NCBI RefSeq assembly: GCF_000422085.1
Contig: NC_021741.1
Coordinates: 5,084,001-5,148,000 of the forward strand
From: Serratia liquefaciens ATCC 27592
GTDB lineage: Bacteria > Pseudomonadota > Gammaproteobacteria > Enterobacterales > Enterobacteriaceae
Length of the DNA stretch: 64,000 bases
Direction: 5' to 3'
The translations under genes were made by a program, and so were the position numbers. Shown here in pieces: positions 8,491 to 17,117 of the stretch (positions are counted from its first letter, which is position 1; the number at the start of each line of letters is the position of its first letter). A model generated the notes under the pieces. The model had not been told where the DNA came from, made no database searches, and worked only from the letters and a program-made list of their open reading frames with translations.

Positions 8491-9860
8491 TCAACAGTTT
8501 GACGGCACGCATCTTCGCCATTTTCTGGTTCACATTGGCCCTGGTGCTGATGTTGGTGTTGATGGTGCCCAAGTTAGACTCCCGCCAAATGACCTCGCTG
8601 CTGGACAGCGAACAGCGGCAGGGGCTGATGCTGGAACAACACGTCGAAGCCGAGTTGCAAAACGATCCGGCCAACGATTTGATGTGGTGGCGGCGCTTAT
8701 TCCGCGCCATTGAAAAATGGGCACCGCCAGGGCAGCGCCTGCTGCTGGTCACCAGCGAAGGCCGGGTGATTGGCAACATGCAGCGCAACGAAATGCAGTT
8801 GGTGCGCAATTTTATCGGCCAATCCGATAACGCCGATCATCCGAAGAAGAAGAAATATGGCCGTGTCGAACTGGTCGGCCCCTTCTCGGTACGGGATGGT
8901 GAAGACAACTACCAGCTGTACCTGATCCGCCCTGCCAACAGCCCACAATCCGATTTTATCAACCTGATGTTCGACCGGCCGCTGCTGCTGCTGATCGTCA
9001 CTATGCTGATCAGCGCCCCCTTGCTGCTATGGCTGGCCTGGAGCCTGGCAAAACCGGCGCGCAAACTGAAGAATGCGGCGGACGATGTCGCACGTGGCAA
9101 CCTGAAACAGCATCCTGAGCTGGAGGCCGGGCCACAAGAGTTCCTGGCGACCGGCGCCAGTTTTAACCAAATGGTCAGCGCGTTGGAACGCATGATGACC
9201 GCTCAGCAACGGCTGATCTCCGATATTTCGCATGAGTTGCGCACGCCGCTGACCCGCCTGCAGCTGGCCACGGCATTAATGCGCCGTCGCCACGGCGAAG
9301 GGCACGAGCTGGCACGTATAGAAACAGAAGCACAGCGTCTGGACTCGATGATTAACGATTTACTGGTGTTGTCGCGTGGGCAACAGAAAAGTGAGTTGGT
9401 GCGTGAGCGCTTGCTGGCCAACGAACTGTGGGCCGACGTGCTGGACGACGCCAGCTTCGAAGCAGAACAAATGGGCAAACAGCTGGAGATCACCTCCCCT
9501 CCCGGCCCGTGGACCCTGTACGGTAACGCCGGTGCGCTGGATAGCGCGCTGGAAAATATCGTGCGTAATGCCCTGCGTTATTCGAACACCCATATTGCCG
9601 TGGCGTTCAGCGCAGACAACCAAGGCATCACCATTGTGGTCGACGACGACGGTCCCGGTGTCAGCGCGGAAGATCGCGAGCAAATATTCCGACCGTTCTA
9701 TCGAACCGATGAAGCACGCGATCGCGCATCCGGCGGGACAGGTCTGGGCCTGGCCATCGTAGAGGCGGCGGTTAACCAGCATCGTGGCTGGGTGAAAGCG
9801 GAAGACAGTCCGCTCGGCGGCCTGCGTCTGGTGCTGTGGTTACCGCTCCACCAACGCTGA
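8487..9860 (+). CDS. cpxA: Sensor histidine kinase CpxA
   Basis: CpxA is the inner-membrane sensor that phosphorylates CpxR when envelope proteins misfold. With the ATG at 8487, overlapping the cpxR stop, the protein has 457 residues, exactly the E. coli length. Two membrane segments (near 10-30 and 165-185) bracket the periplasmic sensor domain, followed by a HAMP linker. The H-box is SDISHELRTPLTRLQL near residue 248. ATP-binding boxes are ENIVRNALRYS, DDDGPGV and GGTGLGLAI. A terminator follows directly before trmL. Confidence 0.97.
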   Translation: MINSLTARIFAIFWFTLALVLMLVLMVPKLDSRQMTSLLDSEQRQGLMLEQHVEAELQNDPANDLMWWRRLFRAIEKWAPPGQRLLLVTSEGRVIGNMQRNEMQLVRNFIGQSDNADHPKKKKYGRVELVGPFSVRDGEDNYQLYLIRPANSPQSDFINLMFDRPLLLLIVTMLISAPLLLWLAWSLAKPARKLKNAADDVARGNLKQHPELEAGPQEFLATGASFNQMVSALERMMTAQQRLISDISHELRTPLTRLQLATALMRRRHGEGHELARIETEAQRLDSMINDLLVLSRGQQKSELVRERLLANELWADVLDDASFEAEQMGKQLEITSPPGPWTLYGNAGALDSALENIVRNALRYSNTHIAVAFSADNQGITIVVDDDGPGVSAEDREQIFRPFYRTDEARDRASGGTGLGLAIVEAAVNQHRGWVKAEDSPLGGLRLVLWLPLHQR

Positions 9861-9897
9861 TAGCCTAAGACAGGCCGGTAAGATTTTGCTATTCTGC

Positions 9898-9921
9898 GCC
9901 CCTCGTCATGAGGGGCTTTTT
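9898..9921 (+). terminator. cpxA terminator hairpin that also carries the trmL ribosome-binding site
   Basis: GCCCCTC and GAGGGGC form a seven-pair stem followed by TTTTT, ending two bases before the trmL ATG. The GAGGGG of the 3' arm is the only plausible Shine-Dalgarno for trmL. Confidence 0.8.
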
Positions 9922-9923
9922 AC

Positions 9924-10397
9924 ATGCTGAACATCGTTTTATTCGAACCTGAAATTCCACCCAATACCGGCAATATTATCCGTCTGTGCGCCAATACCGG
10001 TTTTCAACTGCATCTGATAGAGCCAATGGGCTTCCCGTGGGATGATAAACGCCTGCGCCGCGCGGGGCTGGACTACCATGAATTCGCCAGTATCCGACGT
10101 CATGCCGACTACGCCGCCTTTATCGCCAGCGAAAATCCGCAGCGTCTGTTTGCCCTGACCACCAAAGGCACCCCGGCACACAGCGCAGTCAGCTACCAGG
10201 CCGGCGACTACCTGTTGTTCGGACCGGAAACTCGCGGTCTGCCCGCCGAGATCCTTGACGCCTTGCCGGCACAGCAGAAAATCCGCATCCCTATGCAGGC
10301 ACAAAGCCGCAGCATGAACCTGTCCAATGCTGTCGCGGTAGTCGTGTACGAAGCCTGGCGGCAGTTGGACTACGCGGGCGCGCTGATTAAGTCTTAA
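9924..10397 (+). CDS. trmL: tRNA (cytidine/uridine-34 2'-O)-methyltransferase TrmL
   Basis: TrmL methylates the wobble ribose of the tRNA-Leu isoacceptors using SAM. The 157-residue protein equals E. coli TrmL (YibK) and is a single SPOUT domain. The knot motifs are [19 protein letters not shown] at the N-terminus, [10 protein letters not shown] near residue 97, and [19 protein letters not shown] near residue 120. Its ribosome-binding site lies within the hairpin that ends the cpxA transcript. An extended -10 (TGC then TATTCT, about 9887-9895) could start a very short leader. The neighbours cysE, gpsA and secB downstream match E. coli, but the upstream neighbour does not. Confidence 0.96.
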   Translation: MLNIVLFEPEIPPNTGNIIRLCANTGFQLHLIEPMGFPWDDKRLRRAGLDYHEFASIRRHADYAAFIASENPQRLFALTTKGTPAHSAVSYQAGDYLLFGPETRGLPAEILDALPAQQKIRIPMQAQSRSMNLSNAVAVVVYEAWRQLDYAGALIKS

Positions 10398-10459
10398 TCA
10401 ATGACAACCGTTCCTGCGGAGACGATAATACTGAAAGGTTGCCTCTCCGGGGACATCGC

Positions 10460-11209
10460 ATGGCTTTGGCTAAGAGTATTATTGCGCAGCTACGCAGGCT
10501 CGAGAGCGCGCTGAATCAGGCGCTGCTGCGTTTGCAGGACACCTCAGACGTTGAGGCCTTGCACGACGTACGCATCAACCTGCAGCGTATCAGAAGTCTG
10601 CTGCGACCATTACGCGGTATCCCCGGCGTAACTGGCCTCAGCAGCGCTGCTGCCGACTTGGGAAAAATCACTACGCCGATACGCGATCTGGAAGTGCTGA
10701 TCGCCGAACTGGAACTGCATCAGTTGGCATGGCAGGCCAATACGCGCAAAACCGAGCTGTACCGCCGCAAACTCGCGCTGATGTCACAGCCGTTGCTGAC
10801 CCACTTTCCCACTCTGCTACATATCTGGCCAAAAACCTTCCGCCGAACTCAACCCCGACACATCAAACGTCGTGTTGCCCTCCGCCTGCGCCTCCAGGTA
10901 AAACAGCTACGCCTGGCATTGGCCGACATACATTACGATCGGCACCAACTGCGCCTGCTGGTTAAGCGTCTGCGTTATGTTGCCGAAGCCTATTCTCAAC
11001 TCTCCCTCATCACGCCTGAAACCGTCACCAGCCTGAAAACGGCACAAAGCGCACTCGGAGATTGGCACGATCGTTTTGTCTGGTGCCAGCAGGCCGAAAA
11101 CCAGCAAGATCTCTGGCCGCTGTTGCCGCAGTGGCAAATGGCGCTGGAGACGACGCGGGAGCAAGCAGAAAAGGCACTCCTTTCACTTTCGCGAACGCTG
11201 AGTGCCTAA
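10460..11209 (+). CDS. CHAD-domain protein
   Basis: This 249-residue protein consists almost entirely of a CHAD domain, a helical fold rich in conserved His and Arg that in other bacteria binds inorganic polyphosphate. The typical repeats are seen as ALHDVRINLQRIRSLLRPLR near residue 40 and LRLLVKRLRYVAEAYS near residue 165. It has no CYTH triphosphatase domain and no signal peptide. The ATG at 10460 is chosen because GGGGA lies six bases upstream; a TTG at 10439 is an unlikely alternative. I do not recall an E. coli K-12 counterpart at this position. The function is inferred from the domain only. Confidence 0.85.
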   Translation: MALAKSIIAQLRRLESALNQALLRLQDTSDVEALHDVRINLQRIRSLLRPLRGIPGVTGLSSAAADLGKITTPIRDLEVLIAELELHQLAWQANTRKTELYRRKLALMSQPLLTHFPTLLHIWPKTFRRTQPRHIKRRVALRLRLQVKQLRLALADIHYDRHQLRLLVKRLRYVAEAYSQLSLITPETVTSLKTAQSALGDWHDRFVWCQQAENQQDLWPLLPQWQMALETTREQAEKALLSLSRTLSA

Positions 11210-11342
11210 AACCAGCGGCGTATCACGATACTGTCAAAAGAATGCAGAAACAGGGCACGGCGAGCGCCGAAAACATTCACTGCCCCAGAGGATAATAAGC
11301 TATGTTTTGTAAGGGTAATCGACATTCATCATAGGAAATCGT

Positions 11343-12014
11343 ATGAAAAAACAACGTTTGGGCGTTGCCATGGCGGTTTTGGCAGCGGGCCTGTTACTGG
11401 CGGGCTGTTCGTCCAAAGTAACCAAAACGGATCAGTACTCGGGATTCCTGTCTGACTACAGCAAATTGCAGGAAACCACATCACCAAGCGGCCACAAAAC
11501 GCTGCGCTGGATCGACCCAAGCTACAAAGAGTCCAACTACCGCGGCCTGTATTTTGAGCCAGTAGTCTATTTCCCTGCTGAAAAACCGACGACGCGCGTT
11601 AGCCAAGATACGCTGAATAAAATAAAGGCTTACGCTTCTCAGCGGATTAAAACCGCGCTTCAAGATCGCTTTACCGTACTCAATAGTCCGGCCGGGTCAC
11701 GCGTGCTGGTGGCTAAACTCGCCATCACGGCAGTGTCTGCAGAAAACGAAGATATGAAATTCTATGAGGTGGTACCGGTCGCGGCTGTGGTTGCCAGCAC
11801 CATGGCGGCCAGCGGTCACAGAACCCAAAACACCACGCTGTATATCGAAGGTGAATTGATCGATCAGGATACCGGCAAAACGGTGCTGGAAGTTGCTCGT
11901 AAAGCCTATGGTAAAACCGTCAGCAACGACAGCTCACCGGTAACAGCGGAAGACGTCAAAGCAGCGATCGACGACATGGTTAAAGACATCACCAACTTCC
12001 CTAAACAGGGTTAA
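11343..12014 (+). CDS. DUF3313 lipoprotein
   Basis: This is a 223-residue predicted lipoprotein of unknown function. The N-terminal signal ends in the lipobox LLAGC with Cys near residue 22 followed by SS, so outer-membrane retention is likely. The body matches the DUF3313 family, with LRWIDPSY near residue 50 and YEVVPVAAVVASTMAASG near residue 140. The latter is a small hydrophobic glycine/alanine-rich stretch that may insert into membranes. It stands alone between the CHAD gene and a terminator, convergent with cysE. Confidence 0.85.
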   Translation: MKKQRLGVAMAVLAAGLLLAGCSSKVTKTDQYSGFLSDYSKLQETTSPSGHKTLRWIDPSYKESNYRGLYFEPVVYFPAEKPTTRVSQDTLNKIKAYASQRIKTALQDRFTVLNSPAGSRVLVAKLAITAVSAENEDMKFYEVVPVAAVVASTMAASGHRTQNTTLYIEGELIDQDTGKTVLEVARKAYGKTVSNDSSPVTAEDVKAAIDDMVKDITNFPKQG

Positions 12015-12028
12015 CCCTGCGAAGAAAC

Positions 12029-12060
12029 AAATCGGGGTAGCCAAAGCTCCCCCGATTTTA
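12029..12060. terminator. Terminator between the DUF3313 gene and cysE
   Basis: AAATCGGGG and CCCCGATTT form a stem followed by TTTATT. It serves the plus-strand lipoprotein gene and could also act for cysE. Confidence 0.75.
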
Positions 12061-12077
12061 TTCGTCAACTCACCGGA

Positions 12078-12898
12078 TTAAATCCCATCACCGTATTCAA
12101 AACCGTGATTGGTACCGTTGAAGTACTGGTCCATATCCATCGACGGCGTATCGCTTTCTGGCCGGCCGACGAGGCGTGCAGGCACGCCCGCGGCGGTCGT
12201 ATGCGCAGGTACAGACTGCAGCACCACAGAGCCAGCACCGATTTTAGCGCCTTTACCCACTTCGATATTGCCGAGAATTTTAGCCCGGCGCCAATCATTA
12301 CGCCCTCACGGATCTTCGGATGGCGGTCGCCGCTGGTCTTTCCGGTACCACCAAGGGTAACCGACTGCAGAATAGACACGTTATTTTCTACTACGGCAGT
12401 TTCACCGATCACGATACCAGTAGCGTGGTCAAGCATAATGCCGCAGCCAATCGTGGCCGCCGGGTGGATATCCACGCCGAAAGCGACCGAAATCTGATTC
12501 TGCAGGTAAATCGCCAGCGCCTGCCGCCCCTGCAGCCACAGCCAGTGGCCGATACGGTAGGCCTGCAGCGCATGAAAACCTTTCAGGTACAGCAGCGGCG
12601 TTGAATATTTATCTACCGCCGGGTCTCGCAGGCGCACGGCCAGGATGTCACGGGCGGCCGAAGCGATCATTTGCTGGTCGGCTAAGTAGGCGTCTTCCAC
12701 CACTTCACGCACCGCAATGGCCGGCATAATGGGATTTGCCAGCTTGTTTGCCAGAATATAGCTGAGCGCACCGCCCAGGTTATCGTGCTTGAGCAACGTC
12801 GCATGATAAAAGCTAGCCAGCATCGGTTCACACTCAGCCAGCTCTCTCGCCTCTGATTTAATGCTATTCCAGACCTGCTCTAACTCTTCTGACGACAT
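12078..12898 (-). pseudogene. cysE: Serine O-acetyltransferase, frameshifted as given
   Basis: CysE acetylates L-serine with acetyl-CoA, the gateway to cysteine synthesis. Residues 1-205 match E. coli CysE closely, including the catalytic region MLDHATGI (Asp157, His158) and GDRHPK (His193). The frame then shifts: the CCC at 12285-12287 (GGG on the coding strand) needs one more base. The other frame continues with the expected GKGAKIGAGSVVLQSVPAH and ends in FEYGDGI, the CysK-binding tail. With one base restored the gene spans 12078-12898 and encodes 273 residues, the exact E. coli length. Read literally, the frame runs on to 12065 with an unrelated 72-residue end. Sequencing error is the likeliest cause. 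It is last in the yibN-grxC-secB-gpsA-cysE operon. Confidence 0.9.
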
Positions 12899-12924
12899 CA
12901 GGTTCCTCTCCGCCTTGCAAAACA

Positions 12925-12955
12925 GGCTGCCTCATCGCATAGCAATCAGGCAGCC
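12925..12955 (-). repeat. Inverted repeat between gpsA and cysE
   Basis: GGCTGCCT and AGGCAGCC form a perfect eight-pair stem with a 15-base loop in the gpsA-cysE gap. On the minus strand it is followed by TGTTTTGC, so it may be a weak terminator, attenuator or mRNA-processing signal before cysE. Confidence 0.5.
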
Positions 12956-13004
12956 CAATTCAGTTGCCGGGGTCAGCATGCCGCCCCGCATTCTATTTTA
13001 TAGG

Positions 13005-14024
13005 TCAAGCGTTGTGTTTTTCGTCTTTTCTGGTCCGCCCCAACAGGCTTAGCGCGGCCTCGCGGGCATCTTTATGGCAGTACAGCACCTGGTAAATCTG
13101 TTCGGTAATCGGCATTTCAACGCCGTGCCGCTGCGCCAACGCCAATACCTCTTTGGTATTGCGATAGCCTTCGACCACCTGACCTATACTGTCCTGCGCT
13201 TCCTGCACGCCTTTTCCCTGCCCCAGCATAATACCGAAGCGGCGGTTGCGCGATTGGTTATCGGTGCAGGTTAACACCAGATCGCCCAGCCCTGCCATGC
13301 CCATGAAGGTCGAAGGATCGGCACCCAGCGCAGAGCCAAGGCGTGTCATTTCCGTCAAGCCGCGGGTAATCAATGCGGTACGGGCATTGGCACCAAACCC
13401 GATACCGTCTGACATCCCAGCGCCAATGGCAATCACGTTTTTCACCGCCCCGCCCAACTGCACGCCGATAAAATCGGGGTTGCTGTAGACGCGGAAACTT
13501 TTGCCGCAGTGCAGCAACTGCTGCAAGTCATCGGCGAACTGCGCATCGGTAGAGGCCAACGCAATGGCGGTAGGCAGCCCGGCAGCCAGCTCTTTGGCGA
13601 ACGTCGGTCCGGAGACCACTGCCAGCGGAATGGCTTCGCCCAGTGCTTCGCGCGCCACGTCCTGCAACAGCCGACCGGTTTCTGCCTCCAGCCCTTTGGT
13701 TGCCCAAACGATACGGGCATCCGGCCGCAAATGCGGTTTCAACTGGCGTAGCACATCACCGAATACATGGCTTGGCACCACCACCAGCACGTCGCGGCTA
13801 GCCGCCAGCGCACGGGCCAAATCGGCTTCAAGCAACAGCGTATCGGGGAAGGTGACGTCGGGAAGAAAGGCCTGATTGCAGCGATCGTGCTGCATTTTTT
13901 GAATCTGCTCGGGGTTATGGCCCCAGAGCACCACGGAGTGGCCGTTACGCGCCAGCGTAATAGCTAATGCGGTGCCGTACGAGCCGGCACCGATCACTGT
14001 CATTGAAGCATTGACGCTGTTCAT
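13005..14024 (-). CDS. gpsA: NAD(P)+-dependent glycerol-3-phosphate dehydrogenase
   Basis: GpsA reduces dihydroxyacetone phosphate to sn-glycerol-3-phosphate, the backbone of phospholipids. At 339 residues it equals the E. coli enzyme. The Rossmann motif is [12 protein letters not shown] at residues 11-22. [18 protein letters not shown] lies near residue 140, and the catalytic Lys is in [13 protein letters not shown] near residue 195. Its ATG overlaps the secB stop by one base (TGATG), so translation is probably coupled. Confidence 0.97.
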   Translation of the reverse strand: MNSVNASMTVIGAGSYGTALAITLARNGHSVVLWGHNPEQIQKMQHDRCNQAFLPDVTFPDTLLLEADLARALAASRDVLVVVPSHVFGDVLRQLKPHLRPDARIVWATKGLEAETGRLLQDVAREALGEAIPLAVVSGPTFAKELAAGLPTAIALASTDAQFADDLQQLLHCGKSFRVYSNPDFIGVQLGGAVKNVIAIGAGMSDGIGFGANARTALITRGLTEMTRLGSALGADPSTFMGMAGLGDLVLTCTDNQSRNRRFGIMLGQGKGVQEAQDSIGQVVEGYRNTKEVLALAQRHGVEMPITEQIYQVLYCHKDAREAALSLLGRTRKDEKHNA

Positions 14025-14494
14025 CAGGCATCCTGATGTGGTGCGGCACCTTCGCCTTCCGCCTGCTGCTGCAGATAGTTCATGAACAGCGCGTCAAAGT
14101 TAACCGGTGCCAGGTTCAGCTGCGGGAATGTACCGCGAGAAACCAGGCTGGTGATGCACTCACGCGCATACGGGAACAGAATGTTCGGGCAGTATGCACC
14201 CAGGCAATGCGCCAGCTGCGTGCCGTCGATGCCCGCTACGGAGAAGATGCCCGCCTGCTGCACTTCACACAGGAACGCAGTTTCTTCGCCCAGAGACGCC
14301 GTCACGGTTACGCGCAGTACAACCTCATACACTTCGTCAGCCAACTGGCTGGAAGCGGTATCTAGATCCAGTTTAACTTCTGGCTGCCATTCCTGCTGGA
14401 AAACCTGCGGCGCTTTTGGCGCTTCGAAGGAGATATCCTTGGTGTAAATGCGCTGAATCTGGAAAGCCATCTCTGTGCTGTTTTGTTCTGACAT
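14024..14494 (-). CDS. secB: Protein-export chaperone SecB
   Basis: SecB is a cytosolic tetrameric chaperone that keeps preproteins unfolded and hands them to SecA. The 156-residue protein has the conserved [19 protein letters not shown] start and the [14 protein letters not shown] segment near residue 105. Its length is within one residue of E. coli SecB. It lies between grxC and gpsA, overlapping gpsA by one base. Confidence 0.97.
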   Translation of the reverse strand: MSEQNSTEMAFQIQRIYTKDISFEAPKAPQVFQQEWQPEVKLDLDTASSQLADEVYEVVLRVTVTASLGEETAFLCEVQQAGIFSVAGIDGTQLAHCLGAYCPNILFPYARECITSLVSRGTFPQLNLAPVNFDALFMNYLQQQAEGEGAAPHQDA

Positions 14495-14553
14495 GTGTGT
14501 AATACCCTTGGTTAAACGTCCTTATTGACACTCAGTAACCGGTAGCGGCCCGC

Positions 14554-14802
14554 TTAAAGCAGCGGATCCAGACCACCACGAGCATCGAGTTCATATAAAT
14601 CATCGCAGCCGCCGATATGTTGGCCATCGATGAAAATCTGAGGCACGGTGGTGCGCCCACTGCGCGCAATCATCGCTTCGCGTTTTTCATTATCGCCATC
14701 GATGGCGATTTCGTTAAACGCGGCGCCCTTGCTGTTCAGCAGCGCTTTAGCGCGATGGCAGAACGGACAGGTCGCTTTGGTGTAGATATCAATGTTAGCC
14801 AT
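14554..14802 (-). CDS. grxC: Glutaredoxin 3
   Basis: GrxC is a glutathione-dependent dithiol oxidoreductase that reduces protein and mixed disulfides. The 82-residue protein has the thioredoxin-fold motifs TVPQIFID with its cis-Pro near residue 52 and GGCDDLYELD near residue 64. The active site reads CPFC (residues 12-15), whereas E. coli Grx3 has CPYC. It sits between yibN and secB as in E. coli. Confidence 0.95.
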   Translation of the reverse strand: MANIDIYTKATCPFCHRAKALLNSKGAAFNEIAIDGDNEKREAMIARSGRTTVPQIFIDGQHIGGCDDLYELDARGGLDPLL

Positions 14803-14830
14803 GGATTACCACCTCAACTACGTTAAATAA

Positions 14831-15265
14831 TTACTTACCGCGTACTAATGGCAGGTTTTCCCCGCTCCAGCCGGCAATCCCATCCTTCAGCGTAGTGACG
14901 TTTTCAAAGCCCGCCTTGTGCAGGTTTTCTGCCGGCTCACGTGAAGTGGTGCCGTTGGCACACACCACGATGATTGGCTGAGCCTTGTGTTTTTCCAGCT
15001 CGCCCAGGCTGCCGCTTTTGATTTCGCTGGCGGTCAGGTTAATGGCGTTGGCCAGGTGGCCTCTGCGGAAATCATCACGGCTGCGGGTATCCACCACAAC
15101 GGCATCTTCTTTATTAATCAGTCGGGTGGCTTCACCACGGGTGATCTCTTTCACCTTGGAGAAACTGCTTTTGAAGGTCATGACGATCACCGCAACCAGC
15201 AGGGCGATCCAGGCCAGGCTCAGTATGGGATGCTTGCTAACGAATTGCATAATTTCTTGCAGCAT
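14831..15265 (-). CDS. yibN: Membrane-anchored rhodanese-like protein
   Basis: This 144-residue protein has an N-terminal membrane segment ([20 protein letters not shown]) and a cytosolic rhodanese domain. The domain shows [20 protein letters not shown], the active-site loop VVCANGTTS with a cysteine, and [16 protein letters not shown] at the end. The sulfur acceptor is unknown. I chose the ATG at 15265, matching the E. coli start MQEIMQF; a TTG at 15277 is the alternative. It heads the operon with grxC, secB, gpsA and cysE. Confidence 0.92.
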   Translation of the reverse strand: MLQEIMQFVSKHPILSLAWIALLVAVIVMTFKSSFSKVKEITRGEATRLINKEDAVVVDTRSRDDFRRGHLANAINLTASEIKSGSLGELEKHKAQPIIVVCANGTTSREPAENLHKAGFENVTTLKDGIAGWSGENLPLVRGK

Positions 15266-15492
15266 GGGGTGTAACAACTCCCGTCAGTTTAAGGAAAAAA
15301 TAACTCAAGGTTCCAGAGTATACCTGCCGAGTGCAGCAAATACAGCCAATAAGCAAGTGCTAGTGCAGAAACTGCGGGCTACGCTGAGAAATTCTCTGCG
15401 CCACAGCCTAAAAGCCGCCCTTGTTGACCGCAACTTTGATCTCTCTGGGCTCTTTTTAACCGTCGGCGTTGTAAAATCGGTCGGTTTTTAGG

Positions 15493-15534
15493 GTGAATAG
15501 CCATCACTCCGGCATCGGGCAGATGGCTATTCAC
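15493..15534. repeat. 13-bp perfect inverted repeat in the gpmI leader
   Basis: GTGAATAGCCATC and GATGGCTATTCAC flank a 16-base loop, ending 29 bases before the gpmI ATG. It is not followed by a T-run, so it is not a simple terminator. It could be an operator or a stabilising mRNA hairpin. Confidence 0.7.
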
Positions 15535-15563
15535 AACTTAAAATTCATAACGAGGTTAATGCA

Positions 15564-17108
15564 ATGTCGAGCAACAAAAAACCGATGGTACTGGTGATCC
15601 TGGACGGTTACGGCCACCGTGAGGAGCAACAGGACAACGCCATTGTGAACGCCAAAACGCCGGTGATGGATCGCCTGTGGCAACAACAGCCGCATACTCT
15701 TATCGCCGCATCCGGGCTGGATGTCGGCCTGCCTGACGGTCAGATGGGCAACTCGGAAGTCGGGCACGTCAACCTGGGGGCCGGGCGCATCGTTTATCAG
15801 GATCTGACCCGGTTGGATAAAGAAATCAAAGAAGGCGATTTCTTCGCTAACCCAACGCTGACGGCAGCGGTCGACAAGGCCGTACAGGCCGGCAAAGCAG
15901 TGCATATCATGGGGTTGCTGTCGCCGGGCGGCGTGCACAGCCACGAAGACCATATTCTGGCCATGATTGAACTGGCCGCGCAACGCGGTGCAAAAGCCGT
16001 TTATCTGCATGCCTTCCTCGACGGTCGCGATACCCCGCCACGCAGTGCTGAACCCTCCTTGCAACGCTTTAGCGATACCTTTGCCAGCCTCGGCTGCGGG
16101 CGTATCGCATCGCTGATCGGCCGTTACTACGCCATGGACCGCGACAACCGCTGGGATCGCGTTCAACTGGCTTATGATTTACTGACCCAGGCCAAGGGCG
16201 ACTTTGTCGCCGACAACGCCGTTGCTGCCCTGCAGGCCGCTTACCAGCGTGGCGAGAACGACGAGTTCGTCAAGCCGACCGTTCTCCAGACTGCCGGGGA
16301 GGCCACGGCCGAACTGCACGACGGCGACGCACTGATTTTCATGAACTTCCGCGCCGATCGCGCACGCCAGATCGTTCGTGCCTTCGTAAATGCGGATTTC
16401 GACGGTTTCCCACGCGCCAAAGTCATCAACTTTGGTGATTTCGTGATGCTGACCGAATACGCGGCCGACATCAAAGTTCCCTGCGCCTATCCGCCGGCAT
16501 CGTTGAACAACACCTTCGGCGAATGGTTAATGAAGCACGACAAAACCCAGCTGCGCATTTCGGAAACCGAAAAATACGCCCACGTCACCTTCTTCTATAA
16601 TGGCGGCGTTGAAGAGCCGTTTGCCGGGGAAGAACGTGTGCTGATCAACTCACCGAAGGTCGCGACCTACGATCTGCAGCCAGAAATGAGCGCCGCCGAA
16701 CTGACCGACAAACTGCTGACCGCCATTAACAGCGGCAAGTACGACGCCATCATCTGCAACTATCCAAATGGCGATATGGTGGGTCATACCGGGGTTTACG
16801 ACGCGGCAGTGAAAGCGGTGGAAACGCTGGACGGCTGCATCGCCCAGGTCGTCGAAGCGGTGAAAGCCGTCGACGGGCAACTGCTGATCACCGCCGACCA
16901 CGGTAATGCCGAGCAAATGCGCGATCCGGCGACCGGTCAGGCGCACACCGCCCACACCAGCCTTCCGGTACCGCTGATTTACATCGGCAAGCCTGCCCGC
17001 GCAGTCAACGGCGGCAAGCTTTCGGACATCGCGCCGACCATGCTGACGCTGATGGGAATGGAAATCCCGCAAGAGATGACTGGTAAGCCGCTGTTCATCG
17101 TGGAATAA
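15564..17108 (+). CDS. gpmI: 2,3-bisphosphoglycerate-independent phosphoglycerate mutase
   Basis: GpmI interconverts 3- and 2-phosphoglycerate in lower glycolysis using two Mn ions. At 514 residues it equals the E. coli enzyme. The first metal motif is VLILDGYG near residue 10, and the phosphoserine site is [13 protein letters not shown] near residue 60. The substrate loop is [12 protein letters not shown] near residue 150. The C-terminal metal ligands are in DMVGHTG and [18 protein letters not shown] forms the ribosome-binding site. It probably leads a transcript with envC and yibQ. Confidence 0.97.
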   Translation: MSSNKKPMVLVILDGYGHREEQQDNAIVNAKTPVMDRLWQQQPHTLIAASGLDVGLPDGQMGNSEVGHVNLGAGRIVYQDLTRLDKEIKEGDFFANPTLTAAVDKAVQAGKAVHIMGLLSPGGVHSHEDHILAMIELAAQRGAKAVYLHAFLDGRDTPPRSAEPSLQRFSDTFASLGCGRIASLIGRYYAMDRDNRWDRVQLAYDLLTQAKGDFVADNAVAALQAAYQRGENDEFVKPTVLQTAGEATAELHDGDALIFMNFRADRARQIVRAFVNADFDGFPRAKVINFGDFVMLTEYAADIKVPCAYPPASLNNTFGEWLMKHDKTQLRISETEKYAHVTFFYNGGVEEPFAGEERVLINSPKVATYDLQPEMSAAELTDKLLTAINSGKYDAIICNYPNGDMVGHTGVYDAAVKAVETLDGCIAQVVEAVKAVDGQLLITADHGNAEQMRDPATGQAHTAHTSLPVPLIYIGKPARAVNGGKLSDIAPTMLTLMGMEIPQEMTGKPLFIVE

Positions 17109-17117
17109 TCCTTCCCT

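Noticed and set aside
12065..12290. Novel C-terminal domain of CysE
   Set aside because: The 72-residue tail is just the out-of-frame reading; the expected CysE end is present in the neighbouring frame.
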